Below the pieces are notes generated by a model, which was given only the letters and a program-made list of their open reading frames with translations, had not been told where the DNA came from and did not search any database. This document shows, piece after piece, positions 45,174 to 55,965 of a stretch of DNA of 64,000 nt. A program made the translations under genes and the position numbers. This DNA comes from Cryptomeria japonica (lineage: Eukaryota > Streptophyta > Pinopsida > Cupressales > Cupressaceae), in assembly GCF_030272615.1 (NCBI RefSeq), contig NC_081415.1, forward strand, positions 266,077,925-266,141,924, given 5' to 3'. Each line of letters opens with the position of its first letter. The first letter of the stretch is position 1.

Positions 45174-46398
45174 TGTTAGGATAACTGATGGACAACTAAG
45201 AGGGGGAGTGAATCAGTTGTCAAAAAATTATAAAACTTTATGCACAGAAAACCTTTTACTGGAATGCATAAATCAAGTACTAGAATAGAAGATATAATAA
45301 TTAAGCATAAACATAAATCACAGAACAATTACCAACCATCCATAACACATAACACCATGATTTGTACGTGGAAAACCCGGTAAAGGGAAAAGCCACGATG
45401 GGAAGCCTACCCACAATTAGATAATACTTCTACAACAAGTATTTGATTACAATAAGAGGGGCCTACACATGCAAGAAGGCACATTACCTAGAGCTCACTT
45501 CTCATCATAAAAGGAGCCTCACTGACTACAAAGAAATCCAAAGTACAATCCAAATAGATAAATGAACTACAAGAATAGCATCTCCTATGCCTGAGTACAG
45601 TTCTGGTTAAGCTCAATACCATAGGTCTTAAACCTCTTTTACAAACCCAATTCGATCACCTATGATCGACCAAAACCTCTGCATATGATTACAACTTTAT
45701 TCACACATAGATTATCCCATAACCCAAACCACATATGATCTACAAAGAGATCTTACATTATATTTATACCAACCTGGGACCTAAACAATTAGGTCAGCCA
45801 CCTAAAAGATAATATAATAAATATGTTACATAATACAGCAAATCAATGATAAACCAAGTCAGCCTAAGACTGAAACAACATAAACCAAACAATAAATCCA
45901 ATCAATGATGCATCGGGAGCATCAACCAACACGTTACATAAACCAGTCCATAACCTAGCAGAATAACCACTGGACCTAAAATAGGTCACCATAAGCCAAA
46001 TGAAACACCATGAACAGCTGGAACATGAACATGATAACCATTAGCATTCTAATAACCTTCTAGAAGCCACACCCACACCACTTATCGGATTCATCAAAAT
46101 ATCTTTAACAAAGCGATGTCGGTAAAACCCTTACCGATAACCAAAAGGCTTACTAGAACAAATGATAGCATCTGAATCATCAAATCCCGAACCAACTAAA
46201 TGTGATACACATTAGGAACACATTAATAACCAATCCAAACTAATTCCAATAGCTGGACCAACACCTGGAGACAAATCTCCATATCAACATCAAAGACCAA
46301 CCACTCTACCGGAAGCGAGTAGACAACAAAATAGCTAGTGTTGACATCAACGACAAACATCAATGCAAAACATAATCAATTCCTCCAAATTACCAACA
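45174..46398 (-). repeat. Element H 5' LTR (right on + strand)
   Basis: 1225 bp from TGTTAGGATAACTGATGG to TACCAACA, paired with 41036-42185 with numerous substitutions. It keeps the segment GCACAGAAAACCTTTTACTG that is missing from the other copy. Confidence 0.9.
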
Positions 46399-46403
46399 AC
46401 AAC

Positions 46404-47160
46404 TCCTTTAACCATTGGATGCAAGTTGAGAAAAGATGAATCTCTAGAGGTTGAATAGAACAAGTACAGGTAAATGATTGGTGGATTGTTGTATTTGACT
46501 ACATCTAGATCAGATATCATGCAAGTTGTGTGTTTGGTAGCTAGATTTTAGGAAAATCCAAAGGTGACACATGAGAAAGTTGTGAAAAGAATTTTTTCAT
46601 TTTTGAAAGGTATTGTGGACTTTGGAATTTGGTACAAAAAAGGTGGAAATTTTATGTTGAAGGCTTATACTGATATAGATTGGGCAGGAAGTGTTGATGA
46701 CCAGAAGAGTACTAGTGGTGGTGCATTCTTTTTAGGGCAAAAATTAGTCTCCTAGTTAGTAAGAAACAAGATTTAGTTTCTCTTTCTACTATTTAAGCAG
46801 AGTATATTTCAGCAACATCTTGTTGTACTCAGGTAATGTGGATGAGATAGACTCTTAAAGATATCAAGGTAACATATGATGAAGCAATTCCTATTATGCG
46901 TGATAATACAAGTGCAATAAACATTTCAAAGAATATTGTTATGATTTCAAGAACAAAGAATAATTCAATCTAATATCACTACTTAAGGGAGAAAGTTGCT
47001 AAGAAGGAAGTTCAATTGGAGTATATTTCTACTAAAGAGTAGGTTGTAGATATTTTCACTAAGGCATTGGCAAAGGATACATTTGAGTTTCTTCGGGAGA
47101 AGCTTGGGGTTATTTCCCCTCCTAGCTATGTACATTATGGAGATGCATCTTTCCAGGGGG
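46404..47160 (+). pseudogene. Element F RNase H
   Basis: After H, the copia sequence resumes with GCKLRKDESLEVE and MIGGLLYLTTSRSDIMQ. VVKRIFSFLKGIVDFGIWYK, YTDIDWAGSVDDQKSTSGGA and, in broken frames, VDIFTKALAKDTFEFLREKL follow. TAG stops occur at 46456-46458 and 46754-46756, among others. The reading confirms that H interrupted F between RT and RNase H. Confidence 0.86.
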
Positions 47161-47442
47161 AGCTTTCATGCCTTTTTCTTTTCCTGAATTGATGTTGGGA
47201 CTTCTCTTAGTGGGAGAAGTAGTGGAGTGTTGGTGAGGCCTTTGTCCTTGATGGCGAAGGGGGAGAGATAGAGAATTTTCTGATCTTTAAGGGAGAGAGA
47301 GAGAATTTATTGATCTTTGGAGAGAGATGGAGAATTTTCTTGGTTTTGGGAGAGATAGTGATAGAGCAGTATTATTTTGTAGATTGATCGAGTTTTGGTA
47401 GAAGGTTAGTTTTTGTCAGGTACAGGTGTTGTCAAGTGTTTT

Positions 47443-47500
47443 CATCAATGACAAAAGGGGAGATTGTTGGAAGTATGTGTTGTTGTGGTTGTCATTGATG
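47443..47500 (+). promoter_or_regulatory. Element F polypurine tract between inverted repeats
   Basis: AAAAGGGGAGAT (47453-47464) lies just before the LTR. CATCAATGACAA (47443-47454) and TTGTCATTGATG (47489-47500) are perfect 12-bp inverted repeats flanking the PPT and the first 24 bases of the LTR. Confidence 0.82.
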
Positions 47501-47567
47501 TCAAAATTGTTGTTATGGATAGGTGTTGGTCTAGAATGTCTATGGTGCAGAGATATATTGTTGTGTT
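47465..47567 (+). repeat. Element F 3' LTR, first 103 bases only
   Basis: Matches the start of the 5' LTR (30745 onward) through GCAGAGATAT(A/C)TTGTTGTGTT. It then changes abruptly to unrelated sequence starting TGTTAGGACTATT. The rest of the LTR, beginning GGTATTGCAG in the 5' copy, is not found later in the window. Confidence 0.85.
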
Positions 47568-48188
47568 TGTTAGGACTATTTTCATAGATCTCCATTTTTA
47601 CTCTAAGTTTTGGTTCTCCCCCTTAAATTTTGAATATGTCTTGGTGAACTTTCTTTTTGAGAGGTGACTTGATGTTTCAGTTGATTTCCTCTTAGGTTTT
47701 CCCTTCAAGGGTTTGTTCTCATCTGAAACTGGCCCATGTCTGAGAGTTAATTTTTATCTGGTGTCTTGAATATGTCGATAAGTTATGTCTTTTTATTTTT
47801 TAAAGAATTCCTTATGTTTGGTCCTCGTGCATGATGACCTAGGGACTTATCTTAAAACCATGTGTTTTAATTATTTTGAAATGGGCCATGTTTATAAGCA
47901 TTTTCCCATGCGTAATGATTTGTTGTCCAATGTGGAAAATATATAATATCCCAATGATGAACTCAAAACTGTATAAGGACCTTTTTCTTGTTTGCCCGAG
48001 TCCTAAGTCAAGCCATGAGAATTTAGAGCTCGGAGCTCATGGATTTTTATGTTTGCATTTGGGTGAGTGTATGAGGAGGTTGATATGGCAATGATATATA
48101 AGAGTCACTCAACACTCAATGGGGAAGTTTTCTCCATTGCAACAAGCCCCAGGTGAAGGTTGTCAAGATGTTGCGCCAGGAAAAAGAT
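47568..48188 (+). mobile_element. Segment I-left: sequence inserted in F's 3' LTR, LTR-like
   Basis: Starts TGTTAGGACTATTTTC right after F's GTGTT. It holds no protein motif, a TATA-like TATATAAG at 48095-48102 and a leader-like stretch after it, then is cut by J at 48188. The sequence after J (55465 on) joins it with the AAGAT duplication. It could be the 5' LTR and leader of the unknown element I. However, its first bases do not match the LTR-like start at 58849, so this remains uncertain. Confidence 0.45.
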
Positions 48189-49499
48189 TGTTGGATATTG
48201 TTGCTTCTAGGATATGTTGTTGTCATTGATGTCAACATATTCCTATATTCCGGTGATTGTAGTGAGTTGATCTGGTTGGTTTAACTATTTGGGATGATGA
48301 ATCAACTAGAGATACCTCATTCTTTATTGATTCCATGATGCTATGTGGTGATTTGGTTGAGTTGTGGATTCCGCTATGAGGATTGTTCTTTTGTTTAGTG
48401 GTTGGTAGAGTTTGGTATTTGATCCGTTGTGATCCGGTATGATTAAATCTCTGGTTGTAGATATGGGAGAGTGTTTTGGATGTACATGTGTGTCTACATT
48501 TCATATGGTTCATGATTTGGTGCTCTGCAAGTTATCTTTCTAGTCCAAATTGTTGTTGTTAAGTGTTCTTGAGTGTTAGCATGTTGATCGATGAAGATTT
48601 GATTAAGTGGTGCTGGTGCATCTATTGTGGATGGTTCCAATGTGCTTATTGGTGTTTCCTATTTATTTTGGTGGTTTTCATTGATCCTTCTGCCTATTCT
48701 TGAAGATCTTATGAGTTTGGTGATATTCTTCATATTATGCGATATTTTTGGTGGTGTAGTGTGTTGCGGTTGATCTTGGCGAGATTTCCAATGTGCGTGT
48801 TTGGGGATTTGATCTCTAGGTCCATTATATGTCATCTATGGAATTGTATTGGTCTAGTGGTTGATTTATGAATCATGTGATGTAATTTTATATTTAAGGG
48901 TTGAGGGTTTGGCCGACTTGTAGTCAAGGTTGATGAATTCTATAAATAGGTGTTATATTCATGTATTTTGGGTGTCGATGGTGTGTCTACATTATCATAG
49001 AGTAGTGTATGTGCACATAAGTGAATTTTTCTTTTGGTATGATGTATTTAACAAAGATTGTTGCAGAGCAGACAAATGAGCTTAACCAGAACTGTCATTA
49101 GGCATTAGCGGATGCTATCTTTGCATCTCATGTAATCTGGATTGTAGTCTGAATATTATTGTAAGGTAGTGAGCCTTCCATGAGGGTTGGATCCTTATGG
49201 GTCATTATATTTTGAGCAGTGAGCTCTAGGAAGTGTGCCTGAATGCATGTACATTCCCCATTATAATATTTATGCATACTACTAAAGAGTATTATCTTAT
49301 TGTGGGTAGGTTTCCACCATGGTTTTTCCCTTAACCGGGTTTTCCACATCAAAAATATTGGTGTTGAGTGTGTTGTTGTTATTTTCTTTATCTTTATTCT
49401 TGTTGTAGTTGATTATATCTAAAATTGTGCTTAATCCATCTAATCTAGTGAAAACTTATTCACCCCCCTCTTAATTTTCATTCATTGTTGTTGCCAACA
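48189..49499 (+). repeat. Element J 5' LTR
   Basis: TGTTGGATATTGTTGC to GTTGCCAACA, 1311 bp. TATAAATAGG at 48941-48950 is a good TATA box. A T-rich stretch with GTGGGTAGG(T)TTCCACCATGG follows toward the end. It matches 54139-55459 and E. Confidence 0.95.
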
Positions 49500-49501
49500 A
49501 T

Positions 49502-49513
49502 TGGTATCAGAGC
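49502..49513 (+). promoter_or_regulatory. Element J primer-binding site
   Basis: TGGTATCAGAGC, two bases after the LTR, exactly complementary to the initiator Met tRNA 3' end. Confidence 0.93.
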
Positions 49514-49555
49514 TAGATCCTTCAGAAGAAGCTTGACCATTTGAGGAGATCCAGG

Positions 49556-50557
49556 ATGGTAACTTATGTGTTCAAGAAGGAGAGTCTGAAATTTGATGGA
49601 AGCAATTATACTATATGGAAGGACTGGATGGAAGTTCACCTGAAGTGTCTTGGAGATGAGTATTGGAAGATTACAAAGAATGTCTACAATGTTCCTCAAA
49701 ATGGACCAGTTATTGCTGCTGAGATTAAGGATGTTGAGCATAACATAAGATCTAAGGAAGCATTGCTAAGTGCCTTTACCGATTCAGAGATGACTAATAT
49801 GATGGGTTTCAAGATTGCACATGAGATTTGGAAAAAGTTAGAGACCTTGTATGAAGGAGATGCTCAAGTCAAAGTAGCTAAGTTGCAGAGTTTGAAAGGA
49901 AAGTATGAGGCATTGAAGATGGGAGAAGATGAAAACATAAAATCCTTTATGGCTAAGGTGAATGAGCTTTTCATCATTAATATCAGATGTGCTGGTGGAA
50001 CTCTTGAAGAAGATGAGATTGTTGCTAAGGTTCTGAGATCATTGCCTCCTTCTTACAAGCATAAAGTAACTTCTATTGATGAAATCTAGAGTGTGACTAC
50101 TATGACCAAAGACATGTTGGTTGGAAAGCTTGTTGAATTTAAGTTGAGTGAATTTGGAGAATCACATGGTAAATCTGAGATGGCATTTAGAGCCTCTGTA
50201 TCTAGGAAGCAAAAGTATGATCCAAGAGAAAGTTCTTTTTGGGTATCCAGCTATGAAAGAGACAAGAGAGAGATGGAAGAGAAAGAAAGAGAATTGGATG
50301 AGCTTGAAGCCCTTATTGCTCAAATATTTCCTAAGGGATCTAGTAAGTATGATGGAAAGTTACCTTTGAAATGTTTCTTTTGTAATAAGATAGTGCATTT
50401 TTCTTCTAGGTGCCCTAAGAGAATGTCTAGATATGATAAGCATGAAAAATTTGAAAGGCATGATAGATCTGATAAGTATGATAGATATGAGAAGCATGAA
50501 AAGAATAAAAATCCCTATAAGCCTAACCAAAAGTTTAGATATCAAAAGAGGTGTTAA
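49556..50557 (+). pseudogene. Element J gag
   Basis: Begins MVTYVFKKESLKFDGSNYTI, then WKDWMEVHLKCLGDEYW, AHEIWKKLETLYEGD, KVAKLQSLKGKYEALKMGE and a copia Gag tail. One TAG at 50087-50089 breaks it where Gln is expected. The second half has DMLVGKLVEFKLSEFGES and an intact zinc knuckle CFFCNKIVHFSSRC at about 50370-50412. A Lys/His/Tyr/Asp-rich repeat based on DRSDKYDRYEKHEK follows. It ends at TAA 50555-50557. Confidence 0.9.
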
Positions 50558-50611
50558 TCTACTATTGATGATGGTGTAATAGATGAAGAATCAGAGAATG
50601 GGAATTCAGAA

Positions 50612-50929
50612 GATGAATTTGCATTTATTGTGGAAGATGATTTGGTACCAGTGAATGTTACAAGCTACATTGTTGTGGAGAAAGCTTTGGCTGCTAAGAT
50701 TGAAGAGAAAGATGACTGGGTGATTGACAATAGTTTTTCACATCATATGATAGGTAGTAAAAGTAAATTTGTAAATATGGAGAGGTATGATGGTGGTATA
50801 GTGAGATTTGGAGATGATAAAGCTTGTGTGATTCATGGTAGAGGTTCAATTTCTTTTGATGGTAAGCATAATACTAATGATGTCTTGTATGTTGAAGGAT
50901 TAAAGCATAATATTTTGAGTGTTGGATAG
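50612..50929 (+). pseudogene. Element J protease, active site altered
   Basis: Reads DWVIDNSFSHHMIGSKSKF, where copia proteases have IDSGCSHHM. The catalytic Asp remains (50726-50728) but the next residues are Asn and Ser, so the D-S-G loop is lost. GGIVRFGDDKACVIHGRG and VEGLKHNILSVG follow, then TAG at 50927-50929 at the usual Gln. Confidence 0.88.
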
Positions 50930-52018
50930 ATGGTTGATAAGAGATGTGATTTGGAATTCAAGAATGGTAAGTGCAAGATCCTAAATGCCTATGGTATAGA
51001 TATTGCATCAGGGACTAAGACTAAAGGTAATATCTTTCATTTGAATGCTGGTGAGAGAAGATGTTTGATTTCTCAAATTGATGAATGTTGGTTGTGGCAT
51101 AGAAGGATGTGTCATATTTATTTTGACTGCATGATAAGGATAAGTTCTACTCAAGTTGTTAGAGACTTGCCTAAAATTGTGAAGCCATCTAATCCGGTAT
51201 GTAAGGAATGTGTGATGGGAAAGATAACAAGAACTCCATTCAAGAGTAAGTTGTATTCATCTAGTGGACTATTAGATCTTGTGTATACTGACTTATGTGG
51301 TCCTACTAGAGTGAGAAGCATGTAGGGTGACATATATTTCATGTTGTTGATTGATGATTATTCTAGGATGATGTGGGTTACTTTTCTAAGGGAGAAATCA
51401 GAAGCACTGGAGAAATTCAAGATTTTTAAAGATAAAGTGGAGACTAAGACATGATTGAAGCTAAAGTGCCTAAGATCTTATTGTGGAGGAGAACTCACAT
51501 CAGGAGATTTTGATACGTTTTGTTAGAGGAATGGAATTAGAAAACAATTATCTACTCCTAGAACCCCTCAACAAAATTGAGTTGTTGAAAGGAAGATCAT
51601 AACCATTTTGGATGCTGTCAGGACTATGTTGATTGAAGAAAATGTTGCACAAACCTTTTGGAGAGAATTTGTTAGCATAGTTGTTTATACATTTAACCAG
51701 GTGGATATAAAAGATGATTCTGATAAGACTCCTTATGAGCAATGGTTTGGTCATGTTCCTACAATTAGATATTTCAGATTTTTTGGAAGCAAATGTTATA
51801 TCAAAAGAGATGAGAATATAGGGAAGTTTGATACAAGATGTGATGAAGGAATATTCTTGGGATATTCTACTAAGAGAAAGGCCTACCAGTGCTACAACAA
51901 GAGACTGAGAAAGATAGTGGAGAGTGCAAATGTGAAGGTTGATGAATGTCTTGGAAAGAAGATCAGAGCATGCGGATGTGAATTTGATGATGAAGATGTT
52001 ATTTCAAAGCCTGTGTAG
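50930..52018 (+). pseudogene. Element J integrase
   Basis: ECWLWHRRMCHIYFDCM ... PVCKECVMGKI is an intact HHCC site. LVYTDLCGPTRVRSM carries the first catalytic Asp before a TAG (51323-51325). LLIDDYSRMMWVTF follows, then LRSYCGGELTSG, in which the second acidic residue is Tyr. TPRTPQQN*VVERKI retains the Glu after a TGA. YEQWFGHVPTIRYFRFFGSK, then EGIFLGYSTKRKAYQCYN, closes the protein, ending at TAG 52016-52018. Confidence 0.9.
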
Positions 52019-52199
52019 ACTGAGATCTTAAAACAAAATGCTCCAGAAGAGATAGGTAATCTAAATATTGTTTCTACTGGTGAAGAAGTTCAAGATCCAG
52101 ACAATTAGAATAATTAGAAGACTCTAAGGTATGTAAGATTGAATCATTCAAAAAATTAGATTATTGGTGATAAGAATAAAGGTGTGATGACTAGAAGAA

Positions 52200-52960
52200 G
52201 GATTGTTGTTGAAGAGATATGTTTGATTTCCAAGATTGAACCTAAAGATGTTGCAGAAGCATGTAAATATGAAAATTGGATAAAAGCTATGAAAGAAAAA
52301 TTGGATTAGATTGAGAAAAATAACACTTGGGAGCTTGTTCCGAGACCTAAAGACAAGAATGTGATTGGCACTAAATGGGTATTCCAAAATAAATTAAATG
52401 AATCCGGTGAAGTGGTAAGAAAAAAAGAAAGATTGGTATGTAAAGGGTGTTCTCAAATGGAAGGAGTTGATTATGAGGAGACTTTTGCTCTAGTAGCTAG
52501 AATTGAAATTGTTAGATTGTTGCTTGTGTATGCTTCTTACAAGAATTTCAAGGTGTATCAGATGGATGTCAAGTCAACCTTTTTGAATGGTGATTTCAAA
52601 GAGGAAGTCTATATTGAGAAACCAGATGGATTTTCATTACCAGATGAAGGAGATATGGTATGCAAATTGAAGAAAGCATTGTATGGACTAAAGAAAGCCC
52701 CTAGAGCCTGGTATGCTAGATTAGATAAGTATGTGTTGAAGTTGGGATTTTTTAAAGGTACTGTTGATAGTAATTTATACTTTAAGGTTGATAATGATAA
52801 CATTTTGATTGTTGAAGACTTTGTTGATGATATCATTTTTGGAGGAGATGATGACTTGAGTATGAAGTTTGTTGATGATATGCAAAAGGAATTTGAGATA
52901 TCTATGATAGGTGAGATGAAATTCTTCTTAGGATTCTAGATTACACAAATTGACAAAGGT
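52200..52960 (+). pseudogene. Element J reverse transcriptase
   Basis: KYENWIKAMKEKLD*IEKNN (TAG 52307-52309 for Gln), NVIGTKWVFQNKLNESGEVV, LVCKGCSQMEGVDYEETFAL, YQMDVKSTFLNGDFKEE, LKKALYGLKKAPRAWYARLD, then DFVDDIIFGGDD (FVDD at 52820-52831) and EISMIGEMKFFLGF. A 192-codon block (52361-52939) is open. The next stop (52937-52939) again replaces Gln. Confidence 0.92.
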
Positions 52961-52984
52961 ATTTTCATTTCTCAATCTAAGTAT

Positions 52985-53772
52985 GTGAAGGAATTGTTGA
53001 AGAAGTTTGGGTTAGATGATTCTAAACCTGTTGGAACTCCTATGGTGACTGGATGTAAGTTGTCTAAGAATGATGAATCTCAGAAAGCTAATTAGAATTT
53101 GTATAGATCTTTGGTTGGTGGATTGTTGTACTTAATTTAGACTAGACTAGACATTATGCATGTTGTTTGTCTTTGTGCTAGATTTGAATTTGATTCTAAA
53201 GAGACTCATATTACTATTGTGAAGAGGATTTTTAGATACTTGAAGGGGACTATTGACTATGGTTTGTGGTATCTGAAGAATGATGATTTTATGCTATGTC
53301 TCTATACTAATGCTGATTGGGTGGATGATTTTGATGACCAGAAAAGCACTACCGATGGAGCTTTATTTTTGGGAAAGAAGTTGATTTCATGGTCTAGTAA
53401 GAAGCAAGATGTTGTATCTTTATCTATTGTTGAAGTTGAATACATTGTTGCTGCTAACAATTGTACTCAGGTAGTTTGGATGAAGTAGATGTTGAAGGAC
53501 ATTAGAGTTATTTAAGATTATCCTACTATTATATATTGTGATAATTCAAGTGCTATCAATATTTCCAAGAATTTGGTATTACATTCTAAAACAAAGCATG
53601 TATTAATAAAGTATAATTTCTTGAGGGAGAAAGTCAGTGATGAAGAAGTCAGATTGGAATATGTATCTACAAAGGATTAGGTTGTAGATATTTTCAATAA
53701 ACCTTTGCCTATAGATACATTGATCTATTTGAGAGAAAAGTTAGGGGTCTTTGCCCCTCCTGATGAGAACTA
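52985..53772 (+). pseudogene. Element J RNase H
   Basis: KYVKELLKKFGLDDSKPVGT, then YRSLVGGLLYLI*TRLDIMH, VKRIFRYLKGTIDYGLWYL, YTNADWVDDFDDQKSTTDGA, SIVEVEYIVAANNCTQVVW and YCDNSSAINISKN, ending with VDIFNKPLPIDTLIYLREKL. The first Asp (ADWV) and third (CDNS) are present. TAG stops at 53093-53095, 53138-53140, 53486-53488 and 53678-53680 replace Gln. Confidence 0.9.
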
Positions 53773-54116
53773 GATGCATGGAGTTACATCAATTCGATGG
53801 ACTTCGGGGTCTTCTTTTTTTCCAGATTAATGAGTTGGTACTGCTACTCAGCCAAAGTAGCCAATGTGTGGTTAAGATATTCAAAATTGTGAGTTTATCC
53901 TAAGGGGGAGAGATTTTCCTTCTTAGATGATGAGTTTTAGGGAGAGAAGCATGATTTGTATTCTATCTTTGCATTATTATCAAAGGGAGAGAGAAGCATG
54001 TGAAAAACTGCCTTATTCTTGAAGCTTTGTGTTCATGATCTTAGGGGGAGTTTGTTGGAGATTGTTGGTGTTGATGCATTCCTTTGCATTGATTGTTTTT
54101 CACATTCATATGTTTC

Positions 54117-54181
54117 CATCAATGCTAAAGAGGGAGATTGTTGGATATTGTTGTTGCTAGGATATGTTGTTGTCATTGATG
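54117..54181 (+). promoter_or_regulatory. Element J polypurine tract between imperfect inverted repeats
   Basis: AAAGAGGGAGAT (54127-54138) directly precedes the 3' LTR. CATCAATGCTAA (54117-54128) and TTGTCATTGATG (54170-54181) are complementary at 10 of 12 positions. Confidence 0.82.
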
Positions 54182-55459
54182 TCAAAATATTCCTATGTCT
54201 CGGTGATTGCAGTGAATTGATCTAGTTGGTTTATCTATTTGGGATGCTAAATCAGCTAGAGATACCTCATTCTTTATTGATTCCATGATGCTATGTGGTG
54301 ATTTGGTTGAGTTGTGGATTCTGGTATGAGGATTGTTCTTATATTTTGTGGTTGGAAGAGTTTGGTATTTGATCTGTTGTGCTCCGATATGATTAAATCT
54401 TTGGTCGTGGATTTGGGAGAGTGTTTTGGATGTTTATGTGTGTCTACATTTGAGATGGTTCATGATTTGGTTCTTTGCAAGTTATCTTTCTAGTCTTAAT
54501 TGTTGCTATTAAGTGTTCTTGAGTGTTAGCGTGTTGATCGATGAAGATTTGATTAAGTGGTGTTAGTGCAGCTATTGCGGATGGTTCTAATGTGCTTGTT
54601 GGTGTTTCCTAATCTATCCTATTTGTTTTGGTGGTCCACATTGATCCTTGTGTGTGTTATTGAAGATCTTATGGGTCTGGTGATATTCTTCATGTTATGC
54701 GGTATTTTTGGTGGTGTAGCGTGTTGTGGTTGATCTTGGCGAGATTTTGTTGGTGATACGTGTTTGGGGATTTGATTTAGGTCTATTCTATGTCATATAT
54801 GGTATGTATTGGTCCAGTAGTTGATTTATGAATCGTGTGATGTAATTTTGTAATTAAGGGTCGAGGGTTTGGCCGACTTGTAGTCAAGGTTGATGAATTG
54901 TATAAATAGGTATTATATTCATGTATTTTGGGTGTTGATGGTGTGTTTACATTATCAAAAAGTAGTGAATGTGCACAGAAGTGAATTTATCTTTTGGTAT
55001 GATATATTGAGAAGAGATTGTTGCAAAGTAGACAAATGAGCTTAACCGGAACTGTCATCAGGAATTAGCAGATGTTATCTTTGCAGTTCATGTAATTTGG
55101 ATTGTAGTTTGAATTTTATTGTAAGGTAGTGAACCTTCCCTGAGGGTTGGAGCCTTTTGGGTCATTGTATTTTGAGCAATGATCTCTAGGCAGTGTTTTT
55201 GAATGCATGTGCATTCCTCATTGTAATATTTACACATACTACCACAGAATATTATCTTATTGTGGGTAGGTTCCAACCATGGTTTTTACCTTAACCAGGT
55301 TTTCCACATCAAAAATATTGGTGTTGAGTGTGTTGTTGTTATTGTCTTTATCTTTATTCTTGTTGCAGTTGATCAGATCTTAGATTGTTTTAATTTGTCT
55401 AATCCGGTGAAAATTGATTCACCCCCACTCTCAGTTTTCCTTCATTATTGTTGCCAACA
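54139..55459 (+). repeat. Element J 3' LTR
   Basis: TGTTGGATATTGTTGTTGC to GTTGCCAACA, 1321 bp, with TATAAATAGG at 54901-54910. AAGAT follows and no PBS, as expected at the right end. Confidence 0.95.
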
Positions 55460-55464
55460 AAGAT

Positions 55465-55965
55465 AGGATCCAATGTGTCAGCTCGGAGCTTGATGGTATG
55501 GTTTTAAAGACTTTGGTGAGTGTCCAAGAAATGGAAATAAGGCAAAGGGTAAACATAATGGTAGGTCAAAAGTGGTTTCCTCGGGTAGGGAGATTTAAAT
55601 TTTGTTGTTAACCATTGATGTTTTGTGATCAATGGTTCACATTCAAACTTGTGTTACACTCATTTGTGCCACCATAATTTGCATGAATTGCATTGATAAG
55701 GAAAATATTGATGGCTTACGGTTGTTGATTTTAGGAGCTCAGAGAAGTTTTTAGTGTGGAAAAGAAAGATGAAGCTATGTTTCTTGTGAAAGATTCAACT
55801 ACTCCAGGATTTATATCAAGTCAATAAAAAATTGTAAGTTCCACTTCCTGCATTCTCTATTGCCATTTTGATTTCCTCCTAAAAAGGTAGAATAGGGTAA
55901 TTGGCTATAACCCTAGGTTGAAAAGCATACAAAATTAGGAGGGAATATCAGTAAAATAAGCAAAA
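55465..55965 (+). other. Segment I, leader before the unknown ORF
   Basis: Continues I-left after J. No protein motif seen. A GTAAGTT word near 55838 and a following T/C-rich tract ending in CCTAAAAAG (about 55878-55886) could be a short intron, but there is no transcript evidence. Confidence 0.4.

Larger units (their letters stand above)
41036..46398 (-). mobile_element. Element H: antisense copia element lacking protease and integrase
   Basis: 5363 bp flanked by ACAAC (41031-41035 and 46399-46403). LTRs are 1150 bp (left) and 1225 bp (right), with a PBS and a PPT. On the - strand gag runs to its zinc knuckle and the pre-protease region, then jumps straight to the start of RT. About 2 kb of protease and integrase is absent. 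RT and RNase H follow. It therefore could move only with enzymes from a relative, if the deletion predates insertion. Confidence 0.92.
30745..47567 (+). mobile_element. Element F: Ty1/copia element split by G and H
   Basis: Runs on the + strand from a 5' LTR (30745-31920), with PBS, gag, protease remnant, first integrase part, [G 33755-39484], second integrase part, RT, [H 41036-46398], RNase H and PPT to the first 103 bases of a 3' LTR. Both internal insertions have 5-bp duplications. Stops are very frequent and protease catalytic residues are gone. F lies inside C's right LTR. The 3' LTR is broken at 47567, so its own target duplication cannot be tested. Confidence 0.88.
48189..55459 (+). 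mobile_element. Element J: complete but dead Ty1/copia element
   Basis: 7271 bp between AAGAT duplications (48184-48188 and 55460-55464). LTRs are 1311 and 1321 bp, with a perfect initiator Met PBS, the domains gag, protease, integrase, RT and RNase H in order on the + strand, and a PPT. The two LTRs differ at about 13 of the first 125 bases by eye. At least nine stops are TAG at positions where Gln is expected. E (27254-28578) is a solo LTR of the same family. Confidence 0.95.

Noticed and set aside
55838-55886. Short GT..AG intron in segment I
   Set aside because: Splice-like ends only; no transcript or conserved flanking exon to support it, so not listed as a feature.
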